From the NCBI RefSeq assembly GCF_900111745.1, contig NZ_FOIJ01000013.1:1-64000 (forward strand): 64,000 nt of DNA, given 5' to 3'. This document shows, in pieces, positions 1 through 7,989 of the stretch. Within the stretch, counting starts at the first letter, position 1. Each line of letters starts with the position of its first letter. The notes under the pieces are model-generated. The model was not told the DNA's origin. It saw nothing but the letters and a program-made list of their open reading frames with translations, and ran no database searches. This DNA is from Stigmatella erecta. GTDB taxonomy: Bacteria > Myxococcota > Myxococcia > Myxococcales > Myxococcaceae. Made by a program: the position numbers and the translations under genes.

Positions 1-103
1 CGGCTGCCTGGCTGTCTTCTCTCCCTTGTGCTGGGCTGGATGCTGGGAGGGCCCTACATCTTGGGCCTACTCCCTTCGGTTCAACACCCTCTTAGGATCA
101 GGG

Positions 104-1300
104 CTAGACATGCAAATCGTGCTCTCCAAAAGCCTCGAATGATGTCAATTCCGCATCGTTCTTGTAGTCCGGTTCAGCGACCAAGGCGCCCTGCAGAAGG
201 GGCTCCTCTCTCATCTCCGGTGGCAACTTCCGCAGCGCTCTCACCGACAAACGAGGAGTCGTATTATCCATGGCAGGTGCCTCGCCCGTGCATCCTGGGC
301 ATAGTTCCTCCGCGCGGCTAGGCGTAATGACCCCTTCAGCCAACGCGCGAAGCACTAGAAGCTTGAGACGAACCGGTTCCTCTCTGCCAGTAAACTCAAC
401 GGGTTCCCGATCACGCCACCCCTTGGCGCTGAACTGTGCGAAGAGGCGATTATGAGTCGGAGCATCAATTATCCCAAGTTCATGCGCACGGTGAGCCCAT
501 GACTGCATGCTCAGTCCATACTTCTGCTTCAAGAGCATGAGTTCTTCCATGCTGATGTTTCGACGCTTTTCTCCGAACTCACGTTTAGCAACAGAGGCGG
601 GGACGAGGAACGCAGCAGCAAAGCGATGAGCAAGATTCTCTTCTTCCGCCTCTGACAAGCCGCTGCAATTCATCGCAAGATGCCCGAGTTCATGCGCAAA
701 GTTGTAGCGCCGCCGGTCGATGGAAGGCCGAGCACTACTTACAAGAACTGGAAATTCACCGTTAGCCCAGCCGGACAGACCATCAAAATTTGGCGGTACG
801 TCAGAGGAGCAGACGGCGATGCACCCATTATCTTCAACTGTCTGCGTCACCGACTCCAGAGGCCCATCGCTTAGCTTCCAGTGCTTTCGCATGGCATCGG
901 CAGCTGCCTCAGCATCCTCTGGAGTAGCTACTTTCCGCGGAGACGGAAAGCGATGTCGCTGCCTAGAGTTCAGCGTCTCCTCAAGCCAGACGTGTCCCTC
1001 GACAATCTGCGCGACAGACGCCTGAACTTTTTGTTGGAGACTCCGCGTCAGGCTCGCGTGCTTGCGGAATGCACGCCACTCCACCTGAGCGGTTGGCTCT
1101 CGGACGAAGAAGTCCGCACGAACGCCGAGCGTTCTGGCGAGCATGAGTAACGTGCTTGGCCGTGGAAGGCTTTTTCCAGTCTCGTACTTTGACAGTGCCG
1201 CCTTGGTCAACGGGTGACCGTTAGCCTCCAAGCGAACCGACACCTCATCCAGGGTCAGACCCGCAGCTGTTCGCGCCTGGCGTAGCCTCGTTCCAATCAT
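104..1300 (-). CDS. XRE-family regulator with ImmA/IrrE metallopeptidase domain
   Basis: A two-domain stress or mobile-element regulator. The N-terminus (about residues 1-65) is a Cro/C1-type helix-turn-helix (RLRQARTAAGLTLDEV... ALSKYETGKSLP). The middle carries a zinc-peptidase motif, FAHELGHLAMNC (HExxH), followed by an ENLAHRFAAAFLVP segment typical of the IrrE/ImmA (DUF955) family. Known members cleave or control a partner repressor or toxin. The frame is open to a TTG at 1321, but I chose the ATG at 1300 (MIGTRLRQ) because an AGGGA ribosome site lies just upstream and the extra residues fall outside the HTH fold. The promoter region contains a palindrome suited to autoregulation (separate entry). 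Any downstream partner lies outside the window. The neighbouring repeats suggest mobile DNA. Confidence 0.88.
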   Translation of the reverse strand: MIGTRLRQARTAAGLTLDEVSVRLEANGHPLTKAALSKYETGKSLPRPSTLLMLARTLGVRADFFVREPTAQVEWRAFRKHASLTRSLQQKVQASVAQIVEGHVWLEETLNSRQRHRFPSPRKVATPEDAEAAADAMRKHWKLSDGPLESVTQTVEDNGCIAVCSSDVPPNFDGLSGWANGEFPVLVSSARPSIDRRRYNFAHELGHLAMNCSGLSEAEEENLAHRFAAAFLVPASVAKREFGEKRRNISMEELMLLKQKYGLSMQSWAHRAHELGIIDAPTHNRLFAQFSAKGWRDREPVEFTGREEPVRLKLLVLRALAEGVITPSRAEELCPGCTGEAPAMDNTTPRLSVRALRKLPPEMREEPLLQGALVAEPDYKNDAELTSFEAFGEHDLHV

Positions 1301-1313
1301 CGTCGTCCCTGAA

Positions 1314-1387
1314 GTTGACAAGATCTGCCTCCTAGCACCACTTCGTCAACGTTGACAAGGTCAGGTCGATTCCCAATTTCGTCAACG
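1314..1387 (-). promoter_or_regulatory. Putative operator/promoter of the XRE-ImmA gene
   Basis: The 12-bp perfect palindrome GTCAACGTTGAC lies at 1345-1356. The half-site GTTGACAAG occurs at 1314-1322 and again at 1351-1359, and another GTCAACG at 1381-1387. On the minus strand, TTGAC elements could serve as a -35 box. Repeated half-sites immediately upstream of an XRE gene are typical of autorepression. The sites are seen directly; binding is inferred. Confidence 0.5.
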
Positions 1388-1822
1388 CCACCATGCTTCT
1401 AGCAAGCTGGGGTGACATCGGCAGGTCCCTAAATAGGACAACTACATGACCACACTTCCCGCTAAGGGAGGCGATCGCATGCCCGCCTGAGGGGATGCCA
1501 AGTAAGGAGAGGCATGAGGCTCAAGCCTGAAGCATCTCCCACTTTAGGCCAGCAGGCCCTTGATTTTTCTGGGCTTCAGTATGGTGGATGCCCCTGTTCG
1601 GGGTAACCCAGTCCGGAAAATCTCCTCGCCTTGGCGGGATAAGGACCGAAGAGAAAGCTTCGTCCTCGCACCTGTCACGGTGCGGGCGAGGCGTGATCAG
1701 TCGGGCGGGAAGGGGGTGAACGCCATGCTGAGCGCCGTGAGGATGCTGCTGGCCTCGACACTCACTCGAAAGATGATGGCGGCCGTCGTCTTCGCGCTGG
1801 TCGAGCATCTTCGGGAGCGGGT
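1388..1822. other. Stretch without a convincing gene
   Basis: Open frames cross this stretch on both strands but none shows a recognisable domain or consistent codon bias. They contain many Arg, Cys and Ser residues typical of spurious translation. A short AT-richer patch near 1560-1620 stands out from the window. It may be decayed mobile DNA flanking the inverted-repeat element at 1823. Confidence 0.4.
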
Positions 1823-2083
1823 GGGCTTGCCCCGATTTGGTGGCTCTCCCGCATTTTGTGTGGATCTTGGGCGACTGCGGACGGCCGCACGAGCGGGGCT
1901 CGCCTGCTTGCTGCCTCCGAACCACACGAAGTACGGGAGAGCCCAAAACCGGGGCAGGCTCAGCTCAAGTTCCTCAAGCGTCAGATGTACGGACGCGCCA
2001 GCTTTGATTTACTGCGGCGTCGTGTCCTTCTCTCTGCGTAATCCACACGAAGTGCGGGAGAGCCACCAAATCGGGGCAAGCCC
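1823..2083. mobile_element. 261-bp element bounded by 43-bp inverted repeats (MITE-like)
   Basis: The left end (1823-1865) and right end (2041-2083) are inverted copies of the same 43 bp, matching at 41 positions by my hand alignment. A third, more diverged copy in the right-end orientation lies at about 1922-1960. The core GGCTCTCCCGCA..GTGTGGAT resembles terminal repeats of ISL3-type insertion sequences as I remember them. No transposase can be read between the ends, so this looks like a non-autonomous miniature element or an internally deleted IS. The inner third end suggests nested insertion or a deletion series. I could not identify a target duplication. Confidence 0.55.
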
Positions 2084-2307
2084 ATCCCTTTGTCTCAGGT
2101 GCGAGTGGCCTTTCGCGGGGTTGCTGAAGAGGACGTTCGCCTTCGACGTGTTCATCTGCGTGCGGCGATGCGTGGGGCTCCCGCCAAGGCCATCGGCGAG
2201 GAGTACGGGACTTGAACCAGTGGACAAGGCGGTAGAGAACCCCAAGCAGGACGTGCGTGTGCCCCCTCGAACCTCGCTGGAGGGGCACACCGGGGACACT
2301 GGAGCCT
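2084..2307. other. Non-coding stretch with a degenerate tRNA-like segment
   Basis: On the minus strand, 2195-2232 contains a T-loop-like GGTTCAAGTCCCG. Further 5' on the same strand (about 2240-2260) a CCTGCTTGGGG stretch resembles the anticodon arm of tRNA-Pro(GGG). The matching half of the anticodon stem is missing, the T-stem has a mismatch, and no acceptor stem can be closed. It therefore does not fold as a functional tRNA. It may be a decayed tRNA or an attachment-site remnant next to mobile DNA. Confidence 0.2.
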
Positions 2308-2613
2308 TCAGCACGCCCAGGTGGGAGGGCTGGCCCGGCGCAGAAGCCCGGTCCGTTCGGAAATCCCTTCCAACTCGCGGACGAAGAACAGGTCCTCACC
2401 CAGCCCGGAGACGCGCACCCGGATGAGTGGATCTGCGGGGTACTGAAGCCACGGGTCGTCGAACACCAGGGCCACGACGATGCCCGTGTGGCCGAGGAAC
2501 CGCTCATCCACGGAGCCCTCCGGCGAGGCGGGGACAATCCGCACCCGCTCGCCGATGCGCACGGGGGCGCCCTCCACGTCCACGGTGAGGATGAGCGAAG
2601 GGTCTCGGATCAT
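2308..2613 (-). CDS. Small SH3-barrel-like protein of sigma operon
   Basis: A 101-residue soluble protein of unknown function. It starts at an ATG overlapping the stop of the anti-sigma gene (ATGA), so it is translationally coupled as third gene of the ECF operon. The sequence alternates short hydrophobic strands (VRIGERVRIVPASPEG... GHTGIVVALVFDDP... LIRVRVSGLGEDLFF), like a KOW/SH3-type small beta-barrel. It has no signal peptide, membrane segment or catalytic motif. I think similar short proteins occur in other myxobacteria, from memory only. A role tied to the sigma/anti-sigma pair is inferred from coupling alone. Confidence 0.65.
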   Translation of the reverse strand: MIRDPSLILTVDVEGAPVRIGERVRIVPASPEGSVDERFLGHTGIVVALVFDDPWLQYPADPLIRVRVSGLGEDLFFVRELEGISERTGLLRRASPPTWAC

Positions 2614-3272
2614 GGCGCGAAGGAGCGGGGTTTGAGGAACCTGGAGAGCACGAGTGACACACCCGCGACGAGGGCCCATGCGGACAGGTGGTAGCCAGCG
2701 ACATGGCGCCAGTCCTGCGTACAGGCCAGCTCGCCCACGAGCGCGCCGGCGGTGCCCACGGCGAGGCCCGCGTTCAGGGCCCGCAGGGGGTGGAAGGCGG
2801 CGCTGCGCAGGGTGAGCAGCGCCACGGCCATGGGCAGCAGGGCCACGCTGGCGTGGCTGGCGGTGCACACCCAGCCCGAGAGGGTGGGGGCCGCATGGGG
2901 CGTGGCGCGGCCAAGCACCAGCACGGCGGCGCTGACGGCGGACAGGGCGATGCCCACGCGCCGCGCCTGGCGCCCGCGCGGGGACAGCGCGCCCCAGGCG
3001 CAGATGCCCGCAGTGAGCCACAGCAGCGCGAACAAGGGCCCGCGCCCGAGCAGCACGGGGAGCGAGGTCTGTCCCGCGACGAGCAGGATGCCGGCCGTCA
3101 CGAGGACCAGGGCCACGGGCACGGTGAAGACCCAGGCGGCCTGGGCGCGCCACCGCCGGACGGGCCGCTTCAGGGCGAGTTCCTCTCGCGCGCCGGCCAG
3201 GGCCCGCTGCAGGGCGGCGGCGTTGGCGGGCGGGGCCTGCGCGAGCAGGGTGTCGAGCGTGCCGGGCCTCAT
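2610..3272 (-). CDS. Polytopic membrane anti-sigma factor (NrsF/DUF1109-like)
   Basis: A 220-residue membrane protein with a short cytoplasmic N-terminus and about six hydrophobic segments (from about residue 45 to 212). It follows the ECF sigma gene with a 4-bp overlap (its ATG overlaps the sigma stop). This arrangement, size and topology fit NrsF/DUF1109-type anti-sigma factors that hold an ECF sigma factor at the inner membrane. Conserved-looking Cys and His residues occur near predicted membrane borders (CTASHASVALL and CTQDWRHVAGYH) and could take part in metal or redox sensing. The assignment rests on context and topology; there is no zinc-binding anti-sigma motif of the soluble type. 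Confidence 0.65.
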   Translation of the reverse strand: MRPGTLDTLLAQAPPANAAALQRALAGAREELALKRPVRRWRAQAAWVFTVPVALVLVTAGILLVAGQTSLPVLLGRGPLFALLWLTAGICAWGALSPRGRQARRVGIALSAVSAAVLVLGRATPHAAPTLSGWVCTASHASVALLPMAVALLTLRSAAFHPLRALNAGLAVGTAGALVGELACTQDWRHVAGYHLSAWALVAGVSLVLSRFLKPRSFAP

Positions 3273-3820
3273 GGCTCCTCCAGCCCGCCGAGCAACTGCC
3301 GGAGCTTCTCGTAACCCCGGTGGGCCCGGAGCCGGGCGGCGCCCACGCTGATCTCCCGGAGCGAGGCGATCTCCTCGAAGGACCAGCCCTCGACCTTGGC
3401 GAGGATGACGGCCTCGCGCTGGTCGGGGGGAAGCTGCTGGAGCGCATCCTCGATGTGCTTGCGCGCGCCCGGGTCCCCCACGGCGGGGGGCACGGAAGTG
3501 GGGGCGGCCTGGCTGTCGCGCGCATAGGCCTCCACGTGCTGGCGGTGGCGCAGTGCGTCCCGGGCGGCATTGGCGGCGATGGTCAGCAACCAGGGGGCGA
3601 AGCGGGTGCCGGGCTCATAGCGGCCCCGGGCCCGGATGACGGACAGGAAGGTGGTCTGCAGCAGGTCCTCCGCCAGGGGGCCATCGCGCACCATGCGCGT
3701 GAGAAAGCCCTGCACCCGCCCGGCATGCCGGGCAAAGAGGGCCTCGAACGCGTCCTGTTCTCCCTGGCAGAAACGTTCCATGAGCTCTTCGTCCGTCGGG
3801 CTCCCCATCCTCTGGCTCAC
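3269..3820 (-). CDS. ECF-type RNA polymerase sigma factor
   Basis: A compact group 4 sigma-70 factor of about 183 residues. Region 2 is clear (ELMERFCQGEQDAFEALFARH... DLLQTTFLSVIRARGRYEPG... FAPWLLTIAANAARD). Region 4 follows (LQQLPPDQREAVILAKVEGWSFEEIA), with a helix-turn-helix for the -35 element. The frame is open to 3862. I prefer the GTG at 3820 because a GAGGGG ribosome site lies 8 nt upstream; the ATG at 3808 is the alternative but has no spaced ribosome site. The gene heads a three-gene coupled operon with its anti-sigma factor and diverges from kup, so the 3821-3997 gap probably carries both promoters. Confidence 0.9.
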   Translation of the reverse strand: MSQRMGSPTDEELMERFCQGEQDAFEALFARHAGRVQGFLTRMVRDGPLAEDLLQTTFLSVIRARGRYEPGTRFAPWLLTIAANAARDALRHRQHVEAYARDSQAAPTSVPPAVGDPGARKHIEDALQQLPPDQREAVILAKVEGWSFEEIASLREISVGAARLRAHRGYEKLRQLLGGLEEP

Positions 3821-3997
3821 GGACGATTCCCCTCGAAAAACGTTTCCAGGTCCTCCTGGCACCCCGCGTCAACGGGAGTAACCCACCGGAAGGACTGGGA
3901 AAAGTCCAGCCGGTGGCATCCGGGACGTTGGGGACTGAGCACGAGTCCCCGGGCGCCGGAAAAGACCCGTGGCCGCAGAGCCCCCGCCCCCGGCGCC

Positions 3998-5908
3998 GTG
4001 CTACGGACGCGGGGCGTGACCGGTCCCGCCCCTCATCGGCGCGAAGCCCCGGGCCCCCAGCGGCCCGTGCTCCTCCTGCTGTCCGCCATGGGGGTGGTGT
4101 TCGGAGACCTGGGCACGAGCCCCCTGTACGCGCTCCAGCAGAGCTTCCACGGCCCGGAGGCCGTCCCCGCGACGCCGCAGAACATCCTGGGCGTGCTGTC
4201 GCTGTTCATCTGGTCGCTGCTGGCGGTGGTGTGCCTGAAGTACCTCACGCTCCTCATGCGCGTGGACAACCACGGCGAGGGCGGCATCCTCGCGCTGGTG
4301 GCGCTGCTCAAGCCGGGCCGGCAGGGCAAGGGCAACGGCTGGGTGGTGGGGCTGGGGCTGTTCGGGGCGGCGCTCTTGTACGGGGACGGGGTGATTACGC
4401 CGGCCATCTCGGTGCTCTCGGCGGTGGAGGGGCTGAAGGTGGCCACGCCCATCTTCGAGCCCTACGTCGTGCCGCTCACGGTGCTCATCCTCGTGGCGCT
4501 CTTCGCGGTGCAGCCCTTCGGCACGGGGAAGGTGGGGGGCGTGTTTGGCCCCATCGTGGCGCTGTGGTTCGTGAGCATCGGTGTTCTGGGGGCTTGGGGG
4601 ATTTCGCGGGCGCCGGAGGTGCTCGCCGCGTTCAATCCCTGGCATGCGGTGCGCTTCTTCCAGGCGTCGGGCTGGCACGGCTTCCGGGTGCTGGGGGCCG
4701 TCATCCTCTGCCTCACGGGCGCGGAGGCGCTCTACGCGGACATGGGCGGCTTTGGCCGGCGACCCATCCGGCTCGCGTGGTTCACCCTGGCCTTGCCGGC
4801 GCTCGTACTGAGCTACCTGTCCCAGGGGGCGTGGCTGCTGCACCACCCGGAGACGGCGGATGCGCCCTTCTTCCGCTCGCTGCCCGCGGGGGCGCTCTAC
4901 CCCATGGTGGCGCTGGCCACGCTGGCCACGGTGGTGGCCTCCCAGGCGCTCATCTCGGCGGTGTTCTCGCTCACGCAGCAGGCCATCCAGCTGGGCTATT
5001 GCCCGCCGCTGCACATCGTCCACACCTCGCCCGGGCACAGGGGGCAGATCTACCTGCCCGGGGTGAACTGGGGCTTGATGCTGGCCTGCGTGGCGGTGGT
5101 GCTGGGGTTCCGCGCGTCCGCGGCGCTGGCGTCGGCCTACGGGCTGGCGGTGGCGGGCACCATGGCCATCACCACGGTGCTCTTCGCGGCGGTGGCGCGC
5201 GAGCGCTGGCACTGGCCCACCTGGGCGCTGGCGCTCGTGACGGGGGCGTTTCTCGCGGTGGACCTGTCCTTCCTGGGCGCCAACCTGCTCAAGGTGGCCG
5301 AGGGGGGCTGGCTCCCGCTGGGGATGGGCCTGGGCGCTTTCCTGGGGATGGAGCTCTGGCAGCGGGGGCGGCGGCTGCTCGTCGCGCACCACAACGCGAA
5401 GGGGCTGGACCTGGACGCGCTCCTGCACGAGGCCACCCAGGGGGGGCTGCCCCGGGTGAAGGGCACCGGGGTGTTCCTGAGCGGCATCCACCACGGGCCG
5501 CCCCTGGTGCTGGTGCACCACCTGCGGCACAACCAGCTGCTGCACGAGCACGTGGTGCTGCTGACGGTGCACATCGAGTCCGTGCCCGCAGTGAGCGCGC
5601 ACGAGCGCGTGGCGCTGGAGCCGCTCGGCGAGGGCGTGTTCCGCGTGCTGGCGCGCTATGGCTACATGGAACGGCCGGACGTGCCGGAGGCGCTGCGGCA
5701 GGCGCAGGCGCAAGGCCTGGCCGTGGCCCCCGGGGCGGTGACGTACTACGTGGGCTGGGTGAACGTGCGCGCGCAGCGGGGCGGAGGGCTGCCCCGGTGG
5801 CTCAAGCGGCTCTACGGGGCGATGCAGCGCAATGCCTACCACACGACGGACTATTTCCGTCTGCCTTCAGCGCAGGTGATGGAGCTGGGCGCCCGCGTGG
5901 AACTCTGA
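3998..5908 (+). CDS. kup: Kup-family potassium uptake transporter
   Basis: An inner-membrane low-affinity K+/H+ symporter of the Kup/HAK/KUP family. The signature GVVFGDLGTSPLYALQ lies at the start of the first membrane segment. RVDNHGEGGILALVAL and DGVITPAISVLSAVEG follow, then about twelve hydrophobic helices and a soluble C-terminal domain. The open frame runs in from 3320, but the upstream part is antisense to the sigma gene and has no Kup character. The GTG at 3998 gives 636 residues, close to the family's usual size. A GTG at 4016 or 4068 is possible. The gene diverges from the sigma operon and precedes a cyclotransferase-like gene by 25 bp. Confidence 0.93.
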   Translation: MLRTRGVTGPAPHRREAPGPQRPVLLLLSAMGVVFGDLGTSPLYALQQSFHGPEAVPATPQNILGVLSLFIWSLLAVVCLKYLTLLMRVDNHGEGGILALVALLKPGRQGKGNGWVVGLGLFGAALLYGDGVITPAISVLSAVEGLKVATPIFEPYVVPLTVLILVALFAVQPFGTGKVGGVFGPIVALWFVSIGVLGAWGISRAPEVLAAFNPWHAVRFFQASGWHGFRVLGAVILCLTGAEALYADMGGFGRRPIRLAWFTLALPALVLSYLSQGAWLLHHPETADAPFFRSLPAGALYPMVALATLATVVASQALISAVFSLTQQAIQLGYCPPLHIVHTSPGHRGQIYLPGVNWGLMLACVAVVLGFRASAALASAYGLAVAGTMAITTVLFAAVARERWHWPTWALALVTGAFLAVDLSFLGANLLKVAEGGWLPLGMGLGAFLGMELWQRGRRLLVAHHNAKGLDLDALLHEATQGGLPRVKGTGVFLSGIHHGPPLVLVHHLRHNQLLHEHVVLLTVHIESVPAVSAHERVALEPLGEGVFRVLARYGYMERPDVPEALRQAQAQGLAVAPGAVTYYVGWVNVRAQRGGGLPRWLKRLYGAMQRNAYHTTDYFRLPSAQVMELGARVEL

Positions 5909-5933
5909 CGCCCATTCCGGGCAGACTGGCCGC

Positions 5934-6446
5934 ATGTCCGGCACCGCCCCGCTCCCCTGGTTCGTGTTCTCCCTGGCGCTGGCGCCCGGGCCCGTGTCCG
6001 CTCGGCTCCAGGGCCTGCCGGTTCCCGAACTCCCCGAGGGGGAGCTGGCCGAGGCGCTGGACGTGGGGCTCGTCCACGATGTGCCCTCCCCGGAGTGGGG
6101 TGGCCGGGTGGCGAGGCTGGTGGAGGCCCCGGGCCAGCGCCTGCCGGGGCTGCTGCGCGCGGTGCCCGCCCCCCTGTGGGAGCAGGTGGCGCGGATGGAG
6201 GCGCTGCTGGGCGGGGCCACCGAGGAGCGCACCGTGCGGCTCCGCACCGCCTCCGGAGCGCTCCGCACTGCCCGGGCCTTCAGTCCGGCCGTGCCGAACG
6301 GCCCCGGGGCCGGTCCGGTGAGCGTGGCTTTTCTCGTGGCGCTGGCCCGGGCGGCGGAGCACGCGGGGCTGCCGGCGGCCTACGTGGAGCGGCTCCAGGC
6401 GGAGGCCCACCTGGTGCACACCGTGCAGCAGTCCCGGGACCGCTGA
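5934..6446 (+). CDS. Gamma-glutamylcyclotransferase-fold-like protein
   Basis: A 170-residue soluble protein. Its layout recalls small gamma-glutamylcyclotransferase-like proteins: an N-terminal strand (PWFVFSLALAPG), a GRVARLVEAPGQRLPGLLRA segment, then a helix ending EQVARMEALLGGATEE and strands ERTVRLRTASGALRTARAF. The usual YGSxL nucleotide-type loop near the N-terminus is not recognisable, and I cannot point to the catalytic Glu with certainty. The resemblance is therefore structural and tentative. It sits 25 bp downstream of kup and could be co-transcribed. No signal peptide. Confidence 0.5.
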   Translation: MSGTAPLPWFVFSLALAPGPVSARLQGLPVPELPEGELAEALDVGLVHDVPSPEWGGRVARLVEAPGQRLPGLLRAVPAPLWEQVARMEALLGGATEERTVRLRTASGALRTARAFSPAVPNGPGAGPVSVAFLVALARAAEHAGLPAAYVERLQAEAHLVHTVQQSRDR

Positions 6447-6541
6447 CCCCTGGCAACTTCCCAGGGACGAGGGGCGATAATGGAGTACCCCTACCCTTGG
6501 CTCCCCATTGACGGGGAGAAGGCTCCCGGAAGGTCCCCAGG

Positions 6542-7900
6542 ATGCAGGTTCGTGCGAGGAGTGCACCCACCCTGGCGGAGCCGCGGACGCCGTTGACGGT
6601 GGAGGACACGGTCCCCTCCGAGTCCGGGAGCTGGCGCCGCTCGCTGGCGCGGGAGGTGCCCATCGCCGAGCTGCAGCAGAAGTTCGGCTGGACGGAGGGA
6701 AGCTGGCAGGCGGAGCTGCTCCAGGCGGCGGATGGCGCCGCCACATCGCCCGCGTCCCGGCGGGGCAACGGCAGCGTGTCGGCGGCGGAGGTGAACCGGT
6801 ACCTGGCCGAGCCCGGGGACGGCCGCTTCCTCACCTCGGAGGCGGTGCAACAGCAGCGCGGGGCGCTGGAGCAGCGGCTGACGGGCAGGGCCCGCTCCGT
6901 GGACGTGGATGCCTTCGACACGGGCTGGCAGGAGACGGTGGCGCGCCGGGCGGATCAGCTCGGCAACGCGAACGGAAAGCTGACGCGCGCGGAGCTGAAC
7001 ACCTTCCTCACGGACGTGAAGGCGGGGAAGGTGGAGGACACGGCGTGGGTGCCGGACCAGCAGCAGGCGGTGTTCGAGAGCAAGGTGGCCGAGAGCGCCG
7101 GCGAGGCGGATCCGCTGCGGCCCACGGGGGGGGAGGGGGGCGTGGCGCTGGTGAAGGAATACATGCGCCTGTCGATGGACGAGGCGAAGAACGTGCCCAC
7201 CTTCGTGAGCTACCTCGTGTCGGCGGCGGACCTCCAGGAGACGCCGGTGGACGTCTCGCGCGAGAAGAGCCACTTCCGGAAGGACCCGGCGCTGGGGGAG
7301 GCGGGGGTGGCGGCCACGGACTACACGGGCTCGGGCTTCGACCGGGGCCACATGAAGCCGGCGGAGGGCTCGCCCACGCAGGAGGCGATGGACGAGAGCC
7401 ACCTGATGAGCAACGTAGCGCCGCAGCACCCGGACCTGAACCGGCAGGCGTGGCGCACGCTGGAAGACGCGGTGAATGACCTGGTGCAGGCCTCGGGGGG
7501 CAAGGCCCACATCGTTACCGGGAACCTGTACCTGAACGCCCAGGGCAAACCGCTGCCGCCGGAGGCGCTCGAGACGTTGGGAACGAACGCACGGCGCATC
7601 GCGGTGCCCACGCACCAGTTCAAGTCGGTGCTGCTGGAGCTGCCCAACGGCAACCTGAGCATGTTCGCGTACATGGTACCCAACGTGAAGGACGCGCCGA
7701 CGAAGAAGGAGGACATCACCCCCTTCCTGGAGGCCTCGCGCACCTCGGTGGATGCCCTGGAGGCACTGCTTGGCCAGGACCTGTACGCCCAGCTGCCCGG
7801 GTCCCTGCAGGCGAAGCTGGAGTCGGACGCGGCGGCGCGCATCGCCTTCCAGCGCTCCAGCCGGTACGAGGCGGCCTCCCTGTTGTGGCCCGGACAGTGA
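6542..7900 (+). CDS. NUC1/EndoG-type DNA/RNA non-specific endonuclease
   Basis: A 452-residue protein. The central and C-terminal part (about residues 200-420) is a beta-beta-alpha-metal nuclease of the Serratia nuclease/EndoG family. The active-site motif FDRGHMKPAEGS sits near residue 270 (catalytic His in DRGH), followed by SHLMSNVAPQHPDLNRQAW, which contains the metal-ligand Asn. Known relatives cut single- and double-stranded DNA and RNA with Mg2+. The first 170 residues contain two EF-hand-like helix-loop-helix stretches (around GNGSVSAAEVNRYL and NANGKLTRAELNTFL), suggesting calcium dependence. No signal peptide is evident at the ATG, so export, if any, is non-classical. The next gene is a secreted monooxygenase. 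Confidence 0.87.
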   Translation: MQVRARSAPTLAEPRTPLTVEDTVPSESGSWRRSLAREVPIAELQQKFGWTEGSWQAELLQAADGAATSPASRRGNGSVSAAEVNRYLAEPGDGRFLTSEAVQQQRGALEQRLTGRARSVDVDAFDTGWQETVARRADQLGNANGKLTRAELNTFLTDVKAGKVEDTAWVPDQQQAVFESKVAESAGEADPLRPTGGEGGVALVKEYMRLSMDEAKNVPTFVSYLVSAADLQETPVDVSREKSHFRKDPALGEAGVAATDYTGSGFDRGHMKPAEGSPTQEAMDESHLMSNVAPQHPDLNRQAWRTLEDAVNDLVQASGGKAHIVTGNLYLNAQGKPLPPEALETLGTNARRIAVPTHQFKSVLLELPNGNLSMFAYMVPNVKDAPTKKEDITPFLEASRTSVDALEALLGQDLYAQLPGSLQAKLESDAAARIAFQRSSRYEAASLLWPGQ

Positions 7901-7949
7901 GTGCGGGAACAGGGCTTGAGGGTTGACCCGAAAATTCCCGGTTTCGCCT

Positions 7950-7975
7950 CTTGTGAGAAGCAACCTCCTCACAAG
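7950..7975. promoter_or_regulatory. Inverted repeat in the leader of the LPMO gene
   Basis: CTTGTGAG (7950-7957) and CTCACAAG (7968-7975) form a perfect 8-bp inverted repeat with a 10-nt spacer, ending 14 nt before the ATG at 7990 and touching the AAGGA ribosome site. It could be an operator or an RNA hairpin that controls translation. The pairing is seen; the function is inferred. Confidence 0.35.
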
Positions 7976-7989
7976 GATGAAGACCCGTC

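Noticed and set aside
1560-2426. 288-codon open frame over the repeat element
   Set aside because: It crosses the inverted repeats, has no recognisable domain and shows the Arg/Ser/Cys composition of chance translation.
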